Part shown: one piece after another, positions 33,177 to 42,481 of the stretch | Position numbering within the stretch: the stretch's first letter is position 1 | How the letters are laid out: each line of letters opens with the position of its first letter | Assembly: GCF_024764775.1 (NCBI RefSeq) | Contig: NZ_JALIGC010000029.1 | Span: 43,284-107,283 of the forward strand | Reading direction: 5' to 3' | Origin: Scandinavium manionii | GTDB taxonomy: Bacteria; Pseudomonadota; Gammaproteobacteria; Enterobacterales; Enterobacteriaceae | DNA length: 64,000 nt | Position numbers and translations under genes: made by a program | Notes under the pieces: generated by a model | Told to the model about the DNA's origin: nothing | Databases searched by the model: none | Seen by the model: only the letters and a program-made list of their open reading frames with translations

Positions 33177-34166
33177 CCTGGAGGCGATACGAATGCAGTT
33201 TGCGTGCCCGGCAACCTTCAGGCGGGAGATAGTGCCATCGGCATTATCTTTGCCTTTCACAGGGCCAATCACCACGCGATTCCAACCGTTATTGGTGGTA
33301 ATGCGCGAATCAAATCCTTCAAAGGCCAACTGGGCACGAACGGTTTCTGCCTGATCGGCACCTTTAAACGAACCGCACTGGATTATCCAACGGCGATCGT
33401 CTGCGGTCTGTTTTGCCGGTTCTGGCTCACGCGTCACCGGTGCAGCCTGCTGCGCTTTCGGCTGGCTGGCTGTGGTATGCGTCGGCGTTTGCATCAGATC
33501 CTGATACGGCTGCTGCGTGGTTTGTTTCGGTTGCGTCTGGCGCGGCTGTGGAGCTGGCTGGCTCTGAACCGTACGCGTTTGCTGCTGTTCCACCGGGCGA
33601 GACTGCGTGCGCGGTGCCTGCACCGGCTGTGTCTGCGACCACTGCTGCTGTTGAACTTGCTGTTGTTGCTGCACCTGTTGCTGAAGTCGTTGACGTTGCA
33701 GCGTTTGCTGGCGCTGCTCAGGGGTTTGCTCGTTCCACGGCACCTCCGTCAGCTGCGTCGGCTGCTGGCGCATATCAGCCTGCATTTGTGCTAACAGCTG
33801 GCGCTGTTCGTCGGTCAGCTGATTGGCATTTTTGACTTCGCCACCCGCAGACGGCTCCGTTGGCGCACGCACGCCAGGCTGGCGACTTTCCAGTTCTTTA
33901 ATATAGCGCCAGCGTTCTTCCGGCTTCGGCGGTAAACCATTACCCGTGGCCTGGCGGCCCTGCATGGCTTCGGCTTCTTCTTTCTTGTGATGGGTAATGA
34001 AGTACAGGCCACCGATAAAGGCAACCAGCACGGCCGCGGCAATAGCGACCATGGCTGGTGAGACAGCAGGAAGGCTACTTTGCTTTTTCCGTGAGTTCCT
34101 TGTTGGACTCTTTTTTCGCCGCGAAGCAGCAGGTTTGCTGCGGCTTACATAATCTCGTTGTGCCAC
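33171..34166 (-). CDS. ftsN: Cell division protein FtsN
   Basis: FtsN activates septal peptidoglycan synthesis at the divisome. The 331-residue protein has a short basic cytoplasmic tail (MAQRDYVSRSKPAASRRKK), one membrane span near residues 36-56, a periplasmic region with the essential helix segment PEERWRYIKELESRQPGV, a long glutamine-rich linker, and a C-terminal SPOR domain (WIIQCGSFKGADQAETVRAQLAFEGFDS) that binds denuded glycan. It is about 12 residues longer than in E. coli, the extra length being in the glutamine-rich linker (QQQVQQQQQVQQQQ). Confidence 0.96.
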   Translation of the reverse strand: MAQRDYVSRSKPAASRRKKSPTRNSRKKQSSLPAVSPAMVAIAAAVLVAFIGGLYFITHHKKEEAEAMQGRQATGNGLPPKPEERWRYIKELESRQPGVRAPTEPSAGGEVKNANQLTDEQRQLLAQMQADMRQQPTQLTEVPWNEQTPEQRQQTLQRQRLQQQVQQQQQVQQQQWSQTQPVQAPRTQSRPVEQQQTRTVQSQPAPQPRQTQPKQTTQQPYQDLMQTPTHTTASQPKAQQAAPVTREPEPAKQTADDRRWIIQCGSFKGADQAETVRAQLAFEGFDSRITTNNGWNRVVIGPVKGKDNADGTISRLKVAGHANCIRIASRG

Positions 34167-34259
34167 TGTCGTTTCGCTGTATTTATTCGTTCATCAGCCC
34201 GCCATGTTACTTAAGCGGCGGGGCTTTGACCAGAAGCGCTAGTCTGAAAGCCGTTTAGT

Positions 34260-35288
34260 TTAAGGCTTATTTTTTGTAGTACTACCGCGAACCACCAGTT
34301 CACAGTCGAGCAGACGGGAACCGCTACTGACATTTTGACCGCTAAGCTGATCGAGCAACAGCAGCATGGCTTCGCGACCAATATCAAATCGTGGCTGCGA
34401 AACGGTGGTCAGCGGTGGGTCGCAAAATTCCGACAGGGAAATGTTATCGAAGCCGATAATCGACAGATCGTCAGGCACCTTCAGGCCACGGCGTTTTGCC
34501 AGTGACAGTGCGCCTAGCGCCATCACATCGCTATGACAGAAGACGGCTGTGGGGGGCTGCGGCAGGGCCAGCAGTTGCTCCAGCGCATTGGCCCCTGCTT
34601 CGAAAGTAAAGTTACCGCGAGCGATATAGTGCGGATCAACGGTAATCCCGCAGCGGCGCAGCGCCTGCACGTAACCCTGTAAACGGTAGTGGCACAGCGG
34701 CATTTCTTCAGGCCCGGCGATGCAGCCAATGCGCTGATGTCCGAGCTCGTGCAGGAAATTCACGGCGTTAAAGGACGCAGTGAGGTTGTCGATGTGAACC
34801 GTCGGCAGTTCGAGTTCAGGTGCAAACTCATTGGCCATCACCATTGGCGGCAAATTCCGTTGCTCTTCAATGCTGGCGTCGAATGGCAGGCGCGAACCCA
34901 GCAGCAGCATGCCGTCGATTTGTTTGGTGATGATGAGATCGATGAAGGTTTTTTCCTGCTGATTCTGATGAGCGCAGTCGCCAATCAGCACCAGATACCC
35001 CTGTTCAGCAGCGGTAATTTCGATACCCCGGATGATTTCACTAAAGAAAGGATCGCAGATGTCCGGCACAATCACCAGAATGGTTCTCGACTCGTTACGC
35101 TTCATGTTACGGCCCAAAGCCTGTGGGAAATATCCCACTTCCAGCGCGGCCTGCTCCACTTTATTACGTGTGGACTGCGACACTTTGTCGGGGTTCATCA
35201 ATGCCCGGGAAACGGTTGCCGTAGAGACATTCGCTTTCTGAGCCACATCCTTCATGGTTGCCGAAACAACCTCTTTTTTGGACTTCAC
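34260..35288 (-). CDS. cytR: LacI-family repressor CytR
   Basis: CytR represses nucleoside uptake and catabolic genes together with CRP and is induced by cytidine. The product has 342 residues, one more than in E. coli. The helix-turn-helix is TMKDVAQKANVSTATVSRALMNPDKVS and the rest is a periplasmic-binding-protein-like effector domain (FCHSDVMALGALSLAKRRGLKVPDDLSIIGFDNI). GAGGAG lies upstream of the start. It is monocistronic between priA and ftsN. Confidence 0.96.
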   Translation of the reverse strand: MKSKKEVVSATMKDVAQKANVSTATVSRALMNPDKVSQSTRNKVEQAALEVGYFPQALGRNMKRNESRTILVIVPDICDPFFSEIIRGIEITAAEQGYLVLIGDCAHQNQQEKTFIDLIITKQIDGMLLLGSRLPFDASIEEQRNLPPMVMANEFAPELELPTVHIDNLTASFNAVNFLHELGHQRIGCIAGPEEMPLCHYRLQGYVQALRRCGITVDPHYIARGNFTFEAGANALEQLLALPQPPTAVFCHSDVMALGALSLAKRRGLKVPDDLSIIGFDNISLSEFCDPPLTTVSQPRFDIGREAMLLLLDQLSGQNVSSGSRLLDCELVVRGSTTKNKP

Positions 35289-35438
35289 CTGGGTTCTCCT
35301 CGCTGACGGGGGCAGAGACTTCCACTGTCTCTGACAACAGTCTCTTTTTTATCAGAGAGTAAGTCAGGGGAGTTACAGAAATTTCATGAAAATTGTGACG
35401 GAAGCTAAATTTTTCGATCTGCCTCGCAGCGCGAGGGG

Positions 35439-37637
35439 TTAGCCTTCGATTGGGTCAACGTCCAGCACCCATTTCACTTTTCGCGAGGCGGGAAGGGTAT
35501 TTATCAGCGCCATCGCCCCACTGACGATATGCTGTAAACGCAAACGTGACGGGTGTTGCAGCACGATTTGCCAGCGCCAGCGCCCGCCGCGTTTTGGCGC
35601 AAGAGCCGGCACCGGACCGAGCAGCCACAGTTTGTCATCCGCCAGCGGGCTGGCCTGCAGCAAATTGCGCAGCTGCTGGAGAAACAGCGGTGCTTCCTGA
35701 TTATTGTGATCTTCCGCGCGGATCAGCACGTGGCTGGTCCATGGCGGCAGTTGAAGCGTTTGACGTTCCGCCAGTGCTTGCTGTGCAAAGGCATCATAGC
35801 CCTGATGTAGCAGGGTTTGCAGCAGCGGATGTTCCGGGTGATGGGTTTGCAAAATCACTTCGCCCTGTTTCCCGGCCCGGCCCGCACGGCCAGACACCTG
35901 GGTATACAACTGCGCGAAACGTTCGGCGGAACGGAAATCAGCCGAGAACAGCGCGCCGTCGACATCGAGCAGCGCCACCAGGGTGACATCCGGGAAGTGG
36001 TGGCCTTTGGCCAGCATTTGGGTGCCGATGAGAATGCGCGCTCCGCCGCGATGCACCTCCGCCAGGTGTTGTTCCAGCGCACCTTTGCGGCTGGTGGTGT
36101 CGCGGTCGATACGCGAAATCGGGACGTTGGCAAACATCGGCGCCAGCACATCCTCAAGCTGTTCGGTGCCTAAACCCACCGGCACCAGGTGTGTCGAGCC
36201 GCAGGAGGGGCACTGACGCGGAATCGGGCGCTGGCTGTCGCAATGATGGCAGCGCAGGTGACGATGGGTCTGATGCAGCGTGTAATAGCTGTCGCAGCGC
36301 GGGCATTCCGCTATCCAGCCGCATTCATGACACAGCAGCGTCGGGGCATACCCGCGACGGTTGAGGAACAAAATGACCTGATTGTCGGCCTGCAAATGCT
36401 GGCGCATCCGGCTGATTAACGCCGGAGAAAGCCCGGCCTGTAACTGCTGGCTTTTCAAATCCAGCACGTGCTGAGTCGCCGGACGTGCGTTCCCGGCGCG
36501 TTTGGTCAGTTTGAGCTGGTGATATTTTCCCTGGCGAACGTTGTGCAATGTTTCCAGGGCGGGCGTTGCGGAGCCGAGGATGATCGGAATTTGCTCATTG
36601 TGCGCGCGCCAGACGGCCAAGTCGCGGGCATGATAGCGCCAGCCTTCCTGCTGCTTGTAGGAGCTGTCGTGTTCTTCGTCGATGACAATCACGCCGAGGT
36701 TTTTGAACGGCGTAAATAAGGAAGAGCGCGTGCCGATCACAATTCCGGCTTCACCGTTTTTTGCTTTCAGCCAGGCCGACAGGCGTTCGCTGTCGTTGAG
36801 CGCGGAGTGCAGCACTTCGACCGGCGCGTTAAAGCGTTCGCGAAAACGGGCGATGGTCTGCGGCGTCAGGCCGATTTCCGGCACCATCACCAGCGCCTGT
36901 TTCCCCTGCGCCAGCACGTTTTCCAGGACACTCAGATAGACTTCGGTTTTGCCGGAGCCGGTGACGCCCGCCAGCAGCCAGGCGGAAAATTTGTCCGATG
37001 CGCTGTGAATGGCCCCTACGGCGGTGGCCTGCTCGGTATTCAGACGCAGACGTTCGCCGGTAACCGCATAGCCATTACGCCAGTCGGAAATCTCAGGCGC
37101 TACGCTTGCCAGATCGCTATAACCCTTTTTACGCAGGCCTTGCAGGGCGGCGTCGTTGAATTCTAAATCGGCAACCTGATGACGCCAGATCTTGCCCTGA
37201 CGCAGTGCGGCCAGGGCCTGCTGCTGTTTGGCGGAGCGCTTAAGGGTGTGGATATCCACTGCCTGGCCCTGTTCCGTCGCATACCAGTACCACAATGGCG
37301 CAGCGCTGGCGGGCTTCCCCTGACGCAGCAGAATCGGCAGCGCGTGAAACAGTACATCGCCAATTGGATGGTGATAATAGTCTGCGGCCCACTGGAGCAT
37401 GCGCCAGACGGCAGGCGAATAAACGGGTTCGTCATCCAGCACCTCAATGACGCTTTTTAAATCCTTGAGCGGCAGTTCGCTGTCGTCGCTGACTGAGACC
37501 ACAATCCCCACACGTTCTTGCTGTTTGCCAAACGGCACGCGTACGCGACACCCGGCCTGAGCGCTAATGCCATCTGGCAGCACATAGTCAAAGGTACGGG
37601 GAAGCGGAACGGGCAGGGCAACGTGTGCGACGGGCAT
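35439..37637 (-). CDS. priA: Primosomal protein N', replication restart helicase
   Basis: PriA is a 3'-5' DNA helicase that reloads the replisome at stalled forks. The product has 732 residues, as in E. coli. It has an N-terminal DNA-binding domain (MPVAHVALPVPLPRTFDYVLPD), Walker A GVTGSGKTEVYL, the DEEHDSSYKQQEG motif, and eight cysteines between about residues 436 and 480 (CHECGWIAECPRCD, then CHHCDSQRPIPRQCPSCG) for two zinc ions. The start was chosen from family length; 14 codons upstream are open. It diverges from rpmE. Confidence 0.97.
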   Translation of the reverse strand: MPVAHVALPVPLPRTFDYVLPDGISAQAGCRVRVPFGKQQERVGIVVSVSDDSELPLKDLKSVIEVLDDEPVYSPAVWRMLQWAADYYHHPIGDVLFHALPILLRQGKPASAAPLWYWYATEQGQAVDIHTLKRSAKQQQALAALRQGKIWRHQVADLEFNDAALQGLRKKGYSDLASVAPEISDWRNGYAVTGERLRLNTEQATAVGAIHSASDKFSAWLLAGVTGSGKTEVYLSVLENVLAQGKQALVMVPEIGLTPQTIARFRERFNAPVEVLHSALNDSERLSAWLKAKNGEAGIVIGTRSSLFTPFKNLGVIVIDEEHDSSYKQQEGWRYHARDLAVWRAHNEQIPIILGSATPALETLHNVRQGKYHQLKLTKRAGNARPATQHVLDLKSQQLQAGLSPALISRMRQHLQADNQVILFLNRRGYAPTLLCHECGWIAECPRCDSYYTLHQTHRHLRCHHCDSQRPIPRQCPSCGSTHLVPVGLGTEQLEDVLAPMFANVPISRIDRDTTSRKGALEQHLAEVHRGGARILIGTQMLAKGHHFPDVTLVALLDVDGALFSADFRSAERFAQLYTQVSGRAGRAGKQGEVILQTHHPEHPLLQTLLHQGYDAFAQQALAERQTLQLPPWTSHVLIRAEDHNNQEAPLFLQQLRNLLQASPLADDKLWLLGPVPALAPKRGGRWRWQIVLQHPSRLRLQHIVSGAMALINTLPASRKVKWVLDVDPIEG

Positions 37638-37845
37638 CGAATCTTCCTGACTTGAAAAGGAGCGCGTTAGTATACACATTACACCAAGGAGAGGTGCGGA
37701 TCAGATTGCAACCCCTGGTTATATTCTGTATGATTCGCCGCCTTTGGTGCACATTACGTCGTACCAAAAAGACCTATACTATTAACTTCACGCGGTGTCT
37801 GGCGTTAGGGCTGGAAGAGCGGCGTGGCCTTTACTGAGGTTTCCC

Positions 37846-38058
37846 ATGAAAAAAGGTATTCACCCAAATTACGCAGAAATTACTGCAAACTGTTCTTGCG
37901 GTAACGTAATGACCATCCGTTCTACCGTTGGTCACGATCTGAACCTGGACGTGTGCGGCAAATGCCACCCGTTCTACACTGGCAAGCAGCGTGACGTTGC
38001 TACCGGTGGCCGTGTTGACCGCTTCAACAAGCGTTTCAGCATCCCGGGCGCGAAATAA
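37846..38058 (+). CDS. rpmE: 50S ribosomal protein L31
   Basis: L31 is a 70-residue zinc-binding ribosomal protein at the subunit interface. The cysteines C16, C18, C37 and C40 (NCSCGN and VCGKCH) form the zinc site, so this is the zinc-containing form rather than the zinc-free YkgM type. TGAGGT precedes the ATG. A bidirectional terminator separates it from metJ; the E. coli gene yiiX is absent from this gap. Confidence 0.97.
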   Translation: MKKGIHPNYAEITANCSCGNVMTIRSTVGHDLNLDVCGKCHPFYTGKQRDVATGGRVDRFNKRFSIPGAK

Positions 38059-38071
38059 GCTACCCGAGAAA

Positions 38072-38096
38072 AAGGCGCCGAAAGGCGCCTTTTTTG
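38072..38096. terminator. Bidirectional terminator between rpmE and metJ
   Basis: AAAAGGCGCC and GGCGCCTTTTTT arms around a GAAA tetraloop give a very stable stem with T runs in both readings. Confidence 0.93.
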
Positions 38097-38106
38097 TATC
38101 TGAAAA

Positions 38107-38424
38107 TCAGTATTCCCACGTATCCGGGTCGATCCCCAGCTCACGCATAATAATCTTCGCTGCTTCCGGAATTTCATCACTACGCTCTTTGCGCAGATCT
38201 TCATCGTTCGGCAGCGGTTGACCGGTAAACGCATGTAAGAACGCTTCACACAGCAGTTCGCTGTTAGTGGCGTGGCGCAGGTTGTTCACCTGGCGACGGG
38301 TACGTTCATCGGTGAGGATTTTCAAAACCTTCAGAGGAATGGACACCGTAATTTTTTTAACTTGCTCGCTCTTCTTACCGTGCTCAGCGTAGGGGCTGAT
38401 ATATTCGCCGCTCCATTCAGCCAT
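38107..38424 (-). CDS. metJ: Methionine repressor
   Basis: MetJ is a 105-residue ribbon-helix-helix repressor that uses S-adenosylmethionine as corepressor and binds tandem AGACGTCT boxes. The DNA-contacting strand KKITVSIPLKVLKILTDERTRRQVNNLRHATNSELLCEAFLHAF is conserved. It diverges from metBL; tandem MET boxes lie in the shared promoter region and further sets precede metF and possibly btuB. Confidence 0.97.
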   Translation of the reverse strand: MAEWSGEYISPYAEHGKKSEQVKKITVSIPLKVLKILTDERTRRQVNNLRHATNSELLCEAFLHAFTGQPLPNDEDLRKERSDEIPEAAKIIMRELGIDPDTWEY

Positions 38425-38601
38425 GAGACTCTCATCCTCTAATCATTAATAAAAGGCCTGGGCGCGCGCCCGGACCATAATCCCGCACAGTTTACCCCAG
38501 AGGTGTGACCATGACACCAGCAAAGCCTCTGTGTATGTGCGCTAATGCGTATAATTTTAACGGCTATTTCCCGATTGCTCAATCTATACGCAAAGAAGTT
38601 T

Positions 38602-38625
38602 AGATGTCCAGATGTATTGACGTCT
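38602..38625. promoter_or_regulatory. Tandem MET boxes (MetJ operator) before metB
   Basis: Three contiguous eight-base units, AGATGTCC, AGATGTAT and TGACGTCT, match the MetJ box AGACGTCT at six, five and seven positions. They lie 61 bases before metB, in the region shared with metJ. Confidence 0.85.
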
Positions 38626-38686
38626 ATTGTGGCAGTGGTTACTCTGAGGCCTGACTTTTCACCGATGAAGCCAGGAACGATTCACC

Positions 38687-39847
38687 ATGACGCGTAAACA
38701 AGCCACTATCGCAGTGCGTAGCGGGTTAAATGATGACGAGCAATATGGCTGCGTTGTCCCCCCGATCCACCTCTCCAGTACGTATAATTTCACCGGATTT
38801 AACGAACCGCGTGCCCATGACTATTCCCGTCGCGGTAACCCGACCCGTGATGTCGTGCAGCGTGCGCTGGCAGAACTGGAAGGCGGCGCGGGTGCTGTTC
38901 TGACGAACACCGGCATGTCCGCCATTCTTCTGGTCACCACCGTTTACCTCAAGCCGGGCGATCTGCTGGTGGCGCCACATGACTGTTACGGCGGCAGCTA
39001 TCGTTTGTTCGACAGCCTGGCAAAACGCGGCTGTTATCGCGTGCTGTTTGTCGATCAGAGCAACGAGCAGGCGCTCAAAGCGGCGCTGGCGGAAAAACCG
39101 AAGTTGGTTCTGGTCGAAAGCCCAAGTAATCCGTTGTTGCGCGTCGTGGATATTGCGAAAATCTGTGAGCTGGCGCGTGAAGTCGGGGCCGTGAGCGTGG
39201 TGGATAACACCTTCCTCAGCCCGGCACTGCAAAACCCGTTGGCGCTGGGCGCCGATCTGGTTCTGCATTCCTGCACCAAATACCTGAACGGCCACTCTGA
39301 TGTCGTTGCGGGTGTGGTGATTGCCAAAGATCAGGAAACCGTCACCGAACTGGCATGGTGGGCGAATAACATCGGCGTCACCGGCGGAGCATTTGACAGC
39401 TACCTGCTGCTGCGCGGCCTGCGTACGCTTTCTCCGCGTATGGAAGTCGCCCAGCGCAACGCCACGGCAATTGTTGAGTTCCTGAAGCAGCAACCGCTGG
39501 TGAAAAAGCTGTATCATCCTTCTCTGCCGGAAAACCAGGGCCATGAAATCGCGGCCCGTCAGCAGAAAGGCTTCGGTGCGATGCTCAGTTTTGAACTGGA
39601 CGGCGACGAAAACACCCTGCGCCGTTTCCTGGGTGGGCTGGAGTTGTTCACGCTGGCGGAATCGTTAGGCGGCGTGGAAAGTTTAATTTCTCACGCGGCA
39701 ACCATGACTCACGCGGGCATGGCGCCAGAAGCACGTGCAGCGGCAGGGATTTCAGAAACGCTGCTGCGTATTTCGACCGGTATTGAAGACAGTGAAGATT
39801 TAATTGCCGACCTGGAAAATGGGTTCCGGGCAGCAAACGAGGGGTAA
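38687..39847 (+). CDS. metB: Cystathionine gamma-synthase
   Basis: MetB joins O-succinylhomoserine and cysteine to cystathionine, in the methionine pathway. It is a 386-residue PLP enzyme, as in E. coli; the PLP lysine is in VLHSCTKYLNGHSDVVAG. Other PLP-family landmarks are YSRRGNPTRD and the C-terminal ESLGGVESLISHAATMTHAG. It starts after CCAGGAACGA and its stop is two bases before metL, so the two form an operon repressed by MetJ. Confidence 0.97.
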   Translation: MTRKQATIAVRSGLNDDEQYGCVVPPIHLSSTYNFTGFNEPRAHDYSRRGNPTRDVVQRALAELEGGAGAVLTNTGMSAILLVTTVYLKPGDLLVAPHDCYGGSYRLFDSLAKRGCYRVLFVDQSNEQALKAALAEKPKLVLVESPSNPLLRVVDIAKICELAREVGAVSVVDNTFLSPALQNPLALGADLVLHSCTKYLNGHSDVVAGVVIAKDQETVTELAWWANNIGVTGGAFDSYLLLRGLRTLSPRMEVAQRNATAIVEFLKQQPLVKKLYHPSLPENQGHEIAARQQKGFGAMLSFELDGDENTLRRFLGGLELFTLAESLGGVESLISHAATMTHAGMAPEARAAAGISETLLRISTGIEDSEDLIADLENGFRAANEG

Positions 39848-39849
39848 AC

Positions 39850-42282
39850 ATGAGTGTGACAGCGCAGGCAGGGACGAAGGCTCGTCAACTGCATAAGTTT
39901 GGTGGGAGTAGTCTGGCGGATGTGAAATGTTACCTGCGTGTGGCAGGGATTATGGCTGAGCACTCGCAGCCAGAAGACATGATGGTCGTTTCCGCCGCTG
40001 GCAGTACCACCAACCAGCTGATCAGCTGGCTGAAACTCAGCCAGACCGACAGACTTTCTGCGCATCAGGTTCAGCAGGCGCTGCGCCGTTATCAGATTGA
40101 ACTGATGACCGGGCTGCTGCCTGCCGAGGTAGCCGATAGCATGATCGCTGAATTTATTCACGATCTTGAACGTCTGGCTACGCTCCTCGACGGCGGTATC
40201 AACGAGGTCGTTTACGCCGAAGTCGTGGGCCACGGTGAAGTGTGGTCCGCGCGTTTGATGGCCGCTGTTTTGCAACAACAAGGTCTGGATGCCGCCTGGC
40301 TCGACGCGCGTGCGTTTCTGCGCGCCGAACGTGGCGCTCAGCCACAGGTCGATGAAGGCCTCTCTTTCCCGCTGCTTCAGCAACTGCTGGCGCAGCATCC
40401 AAACAAACGCCTGGTGGTGACTGGGTTTATCAGCCGCGACGCAGAAGGTGGCACGGTACTGCTGGGCCGTAACGGCTCTGACTACTCGGCAACGCAAATT
40501 GGTGCCCTGGCGGGGGTTTCCCGCGTCACCATCTGGAGCGATGTGGCAGGCGTGTACAGCGCCGACCCGCGTAAAGTGAAAGATGCGTGTCTGCTGCCGC
40601 TGCTGCGTCTCGACGAAGCCAGTGAACTGGCACGACTGGCGGCTCCGGTGCTTCACGCCCGTACGCTGCAACCGGTCTCCGGCAGCGATATCGATTTACA
40701 ACTGCGCTGCAGTTACACCCCGGATCAGGGCTCAACCCGCATCGAACGCGTACTGGCGTCCGGAACCGGGGCGCGCATCGTCACCAGCCATGATGACGTT
40801 TGCCTGATTGAATTCCAGGTGCCGACCAGCCAGGACTTTAAGCTGGCACACAAAGAAATTGACCTCATTTTCAAGCGTGCGCATGTGCGTCCGCTGGCGG
40901 TGGGGGTGCATCCGGACCGTCATCTGCTGCAGTTCTGCTATACCGCCGAAGTGGCGGACAGCGCGCTGAAGCTGCTCGATGAAGCGGGCCTGCCGGGCGA
41001 GCTGCGTTTACGCCAGGATCTGGCCCTGATTGCCATGGTCGGCGCGGGTGTGACCCGTAACCCGCTGCACTGCCATCGCTTCTGGCAACAGCTGAAAGGC
41101 CAACCGGTGGAATTCACCTGGCAGTCGGAGGAAGGCATCAGCCTGGTGGCGGTTCTGCGTACCGGGCCGACTGAAAGCCTGATTCAGGGTCTGCATCAAT
41201 CGCTGTTCCGCGCGGAAAAACGCATCGGCCTGGTGCTGTTCGGCAAAGGCAACATCGGTTCACGCTGGCTGGAGCTGTTTGCCCGTGAGCAAAGCACGCT
41301 TTCGGCGCGTACCGGGTTTGAGTTTGTGCTGGCAGGCGTGGTCGACAGCCGTCGCAGTCTGCTGAACTACGAAGGCCTGGACGCCAGCCGCGCGCTCGCA
41401 TTCTTTAATGATGAAGCGGTGGAGCAGGATGAAGAATCGCTGTTCCTGTGGATGCGTGCGCACCCGTACGATGATTTAGTGGTACTGGACGTCACCGCCA
41501 GCGGCCAGCTTGCCGGGCAGTATCTGGATTTCGCCAGCCACGGCTTCCATGTCATCAGTGCCAATAAACTCGCCGGGGCCAGCAGCAGCGATCAATACCG
41601 TCAGATCCACGATGCGTTCGAGAAAACGGGTCGCCACTGGCTGTATAACGCCACGGTTGGCGCGGGCCTGCCAGTGAACTTCACTGTGCGCGATCTGCGT
41701 GACAGCGGCGACACTATTCTGTCCATCAGCGGGATTTTCTCCGGCACGCTGTCGTGGCTGTTCCTGCAGTTCGACGGCACCGTGCCGTTTACCGAGCTCG
41801 TGGATCAGGCGTGGCAGCAAGGTTTGACTGAACCGGACCCGCGCGTTGATTTGTCCGGCAAAGATGTCATGCGCAAGCTGGTGATCCTCGCCCGTGAAGC
41901 GGGTTACGACATCGAGCCTGACCAGGTGCGTGTCGAATCGCTGGTGCCATCGCATTGCGAAGAAGGGTCTATCGATCACTTCTTTGAAAACGGTGAAGAC
42001 CTTAACGAGCAGATGATTCAGCGTCTGGAAGCCGCGCAGGAAATGGGCCTTGTGCTGCGCTACGTGGCGCGTTTCGATGCCAACGGTAAAGCGCGTGTCG
42101 GCGTTGAAGCCGTGCGCCCTGAGCACCCGCTGGCGGCGCTGTTGCCGTGTGATAACGTCTTTGCCATCGAAAGCCGATGGTATCGCGATAACCCGCTGGT
42201 TATCCGCGGTCCGGGCGCCGGTCGTGATGTGACCGCCGGTGCCATTCAGTCGGACATTAATCGTCTGGCACAGCTGCTGTAG
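39850..42282 (+). CDS. metL: Bifunctional aspartokinase II/homoserine dehydrogenase II
   Basis: MetL performs the first and third steps from aspartate to homoserine. The 810-residue fusion begins with an aspartokinase domain (KFGGSSLADVKCYLRVA, then NGSDYSATQIGALAGVSRV), a degenerate ACT-like linker (about residues 310-455) and a homoserine dehydrogenase domain starting with the NAD(P) fold VLFGKGNIGSRWLELF and containing SISGIFSGTLSWLF. MetL-type enzymes are not feedback-inhibited by threonine; control is by MetJ through the metB promoter. Confidence 0.97.
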   Translation: MSVTAQAGTKARQLHKFGGSSLADVKCYLRVAGIMAEHSQPEDMMVVSAAGSTTNQLISWLKLSQTDRLSAHQVQQALRRYQIELMTGLLPAEVADSMIAEFIHDLERLATLLDGGINEVVYAEVVGHGEVWSARLMAAVLQQQGLDAAWLDARAFLRAERGAQPQVDEGLSFPLLQQLLAQHPNKRLVVTGFISRDAEGGTVLLGRNGSDYSATQIGALAGVSRVTIWSDVAGVYSADPRKVKDACLLPLLRLDEASELARLAAPVLHARTLQPVSGSDIDLQLRCSYTPDQGSTRIERVLASGTGARIVTSHDDVCLIEFQVPTSQDFKLAHKEIDLIFKRAHVRPLAVGVHPDRHLLQFCYTAEVADSALKLLDEAGLPGELRLRQDLALIAMVGAGVTRNPLHCHRFWQQLKGQPVEFTWQSEEGISLVAVLRTGPTESLIQGLHQSLFRAEKRIGLVLFGKGNIGSRWLELFAREQSTLSARTGFEFVLAGVVDSRRSLLNYEGLDASRALAFFNDEAVEQDEESLFLWMRAHPYDDLVVLDVTASGQLAGQYLDFASHGFHVISANKLAGASSSDQYRQIHDAFEKTGRHWLYNATVGAGLPVNFTVRDLRDSGDTILSISGIFSGTLSWLFLQFDGTVPFTELVDQAWQQGLTEPDPRVDLSGKDVMRKLVILAREAGYDIEPDQVRVESLVPSHCEEGSIDHFFENGEDLNEQMIQRLEAAQEMGLVLRYVARFDANGKARVGVEAVRPEHPLAALLPCDNVFAIESRWYRDNPLVIRGPGAGRDVTAGAIQSDINRLAQLL

Positions 42283-42291
42283 TGTTTACGT

Positions 42292-42312
42292 CCTCTCCCG
42301 CAACGGGAGAGG
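42292..42312 (+). other. Hairpin after metL
   Basis: CCTCTCCCG and CGGGAGAGG arms around CAA form a stem 10 bases past the metL stop. No T run follows, so Rho or message protection is more likely than intrinsic termination. Confidence 0.45.
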
Positions 42313-42408
42313 ACGCCCTGCCATCCTGAATTTTTTTCATCTTCGCTGAACAATCCTCACGCTTTCTGCTGTTTTTTCTGTTGACGTCATCACTCTTTTC
42401 CGTCATTT

Positions 42409-42440
42409 TTACATCTGGACGTCTAAACGTATAGATGCTC
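42409..42440 (+). promoter_or_regulatory. Tandem MET boxes (MetJ operator) before metF
   Basis: Four consecutive eight-base units, TTACATCT, GGACGTCT, AAACGTAT and AGATGCTC, follow the MetJ box AGACGTCT; the second has seven of eight matches. They lie 42 bases before metF. Confidence 0.85.
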
Positions 42441-42481
42441 ATAACACAACATATAACGACATGCGATTGAAGAGGTAAGGT

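Noticed and set aside
39709..40671. 320-codon leftward open frame spanning the metB-metL junction
   Set aside because: Antisense to two conserved genes at once; no plausible start signal.
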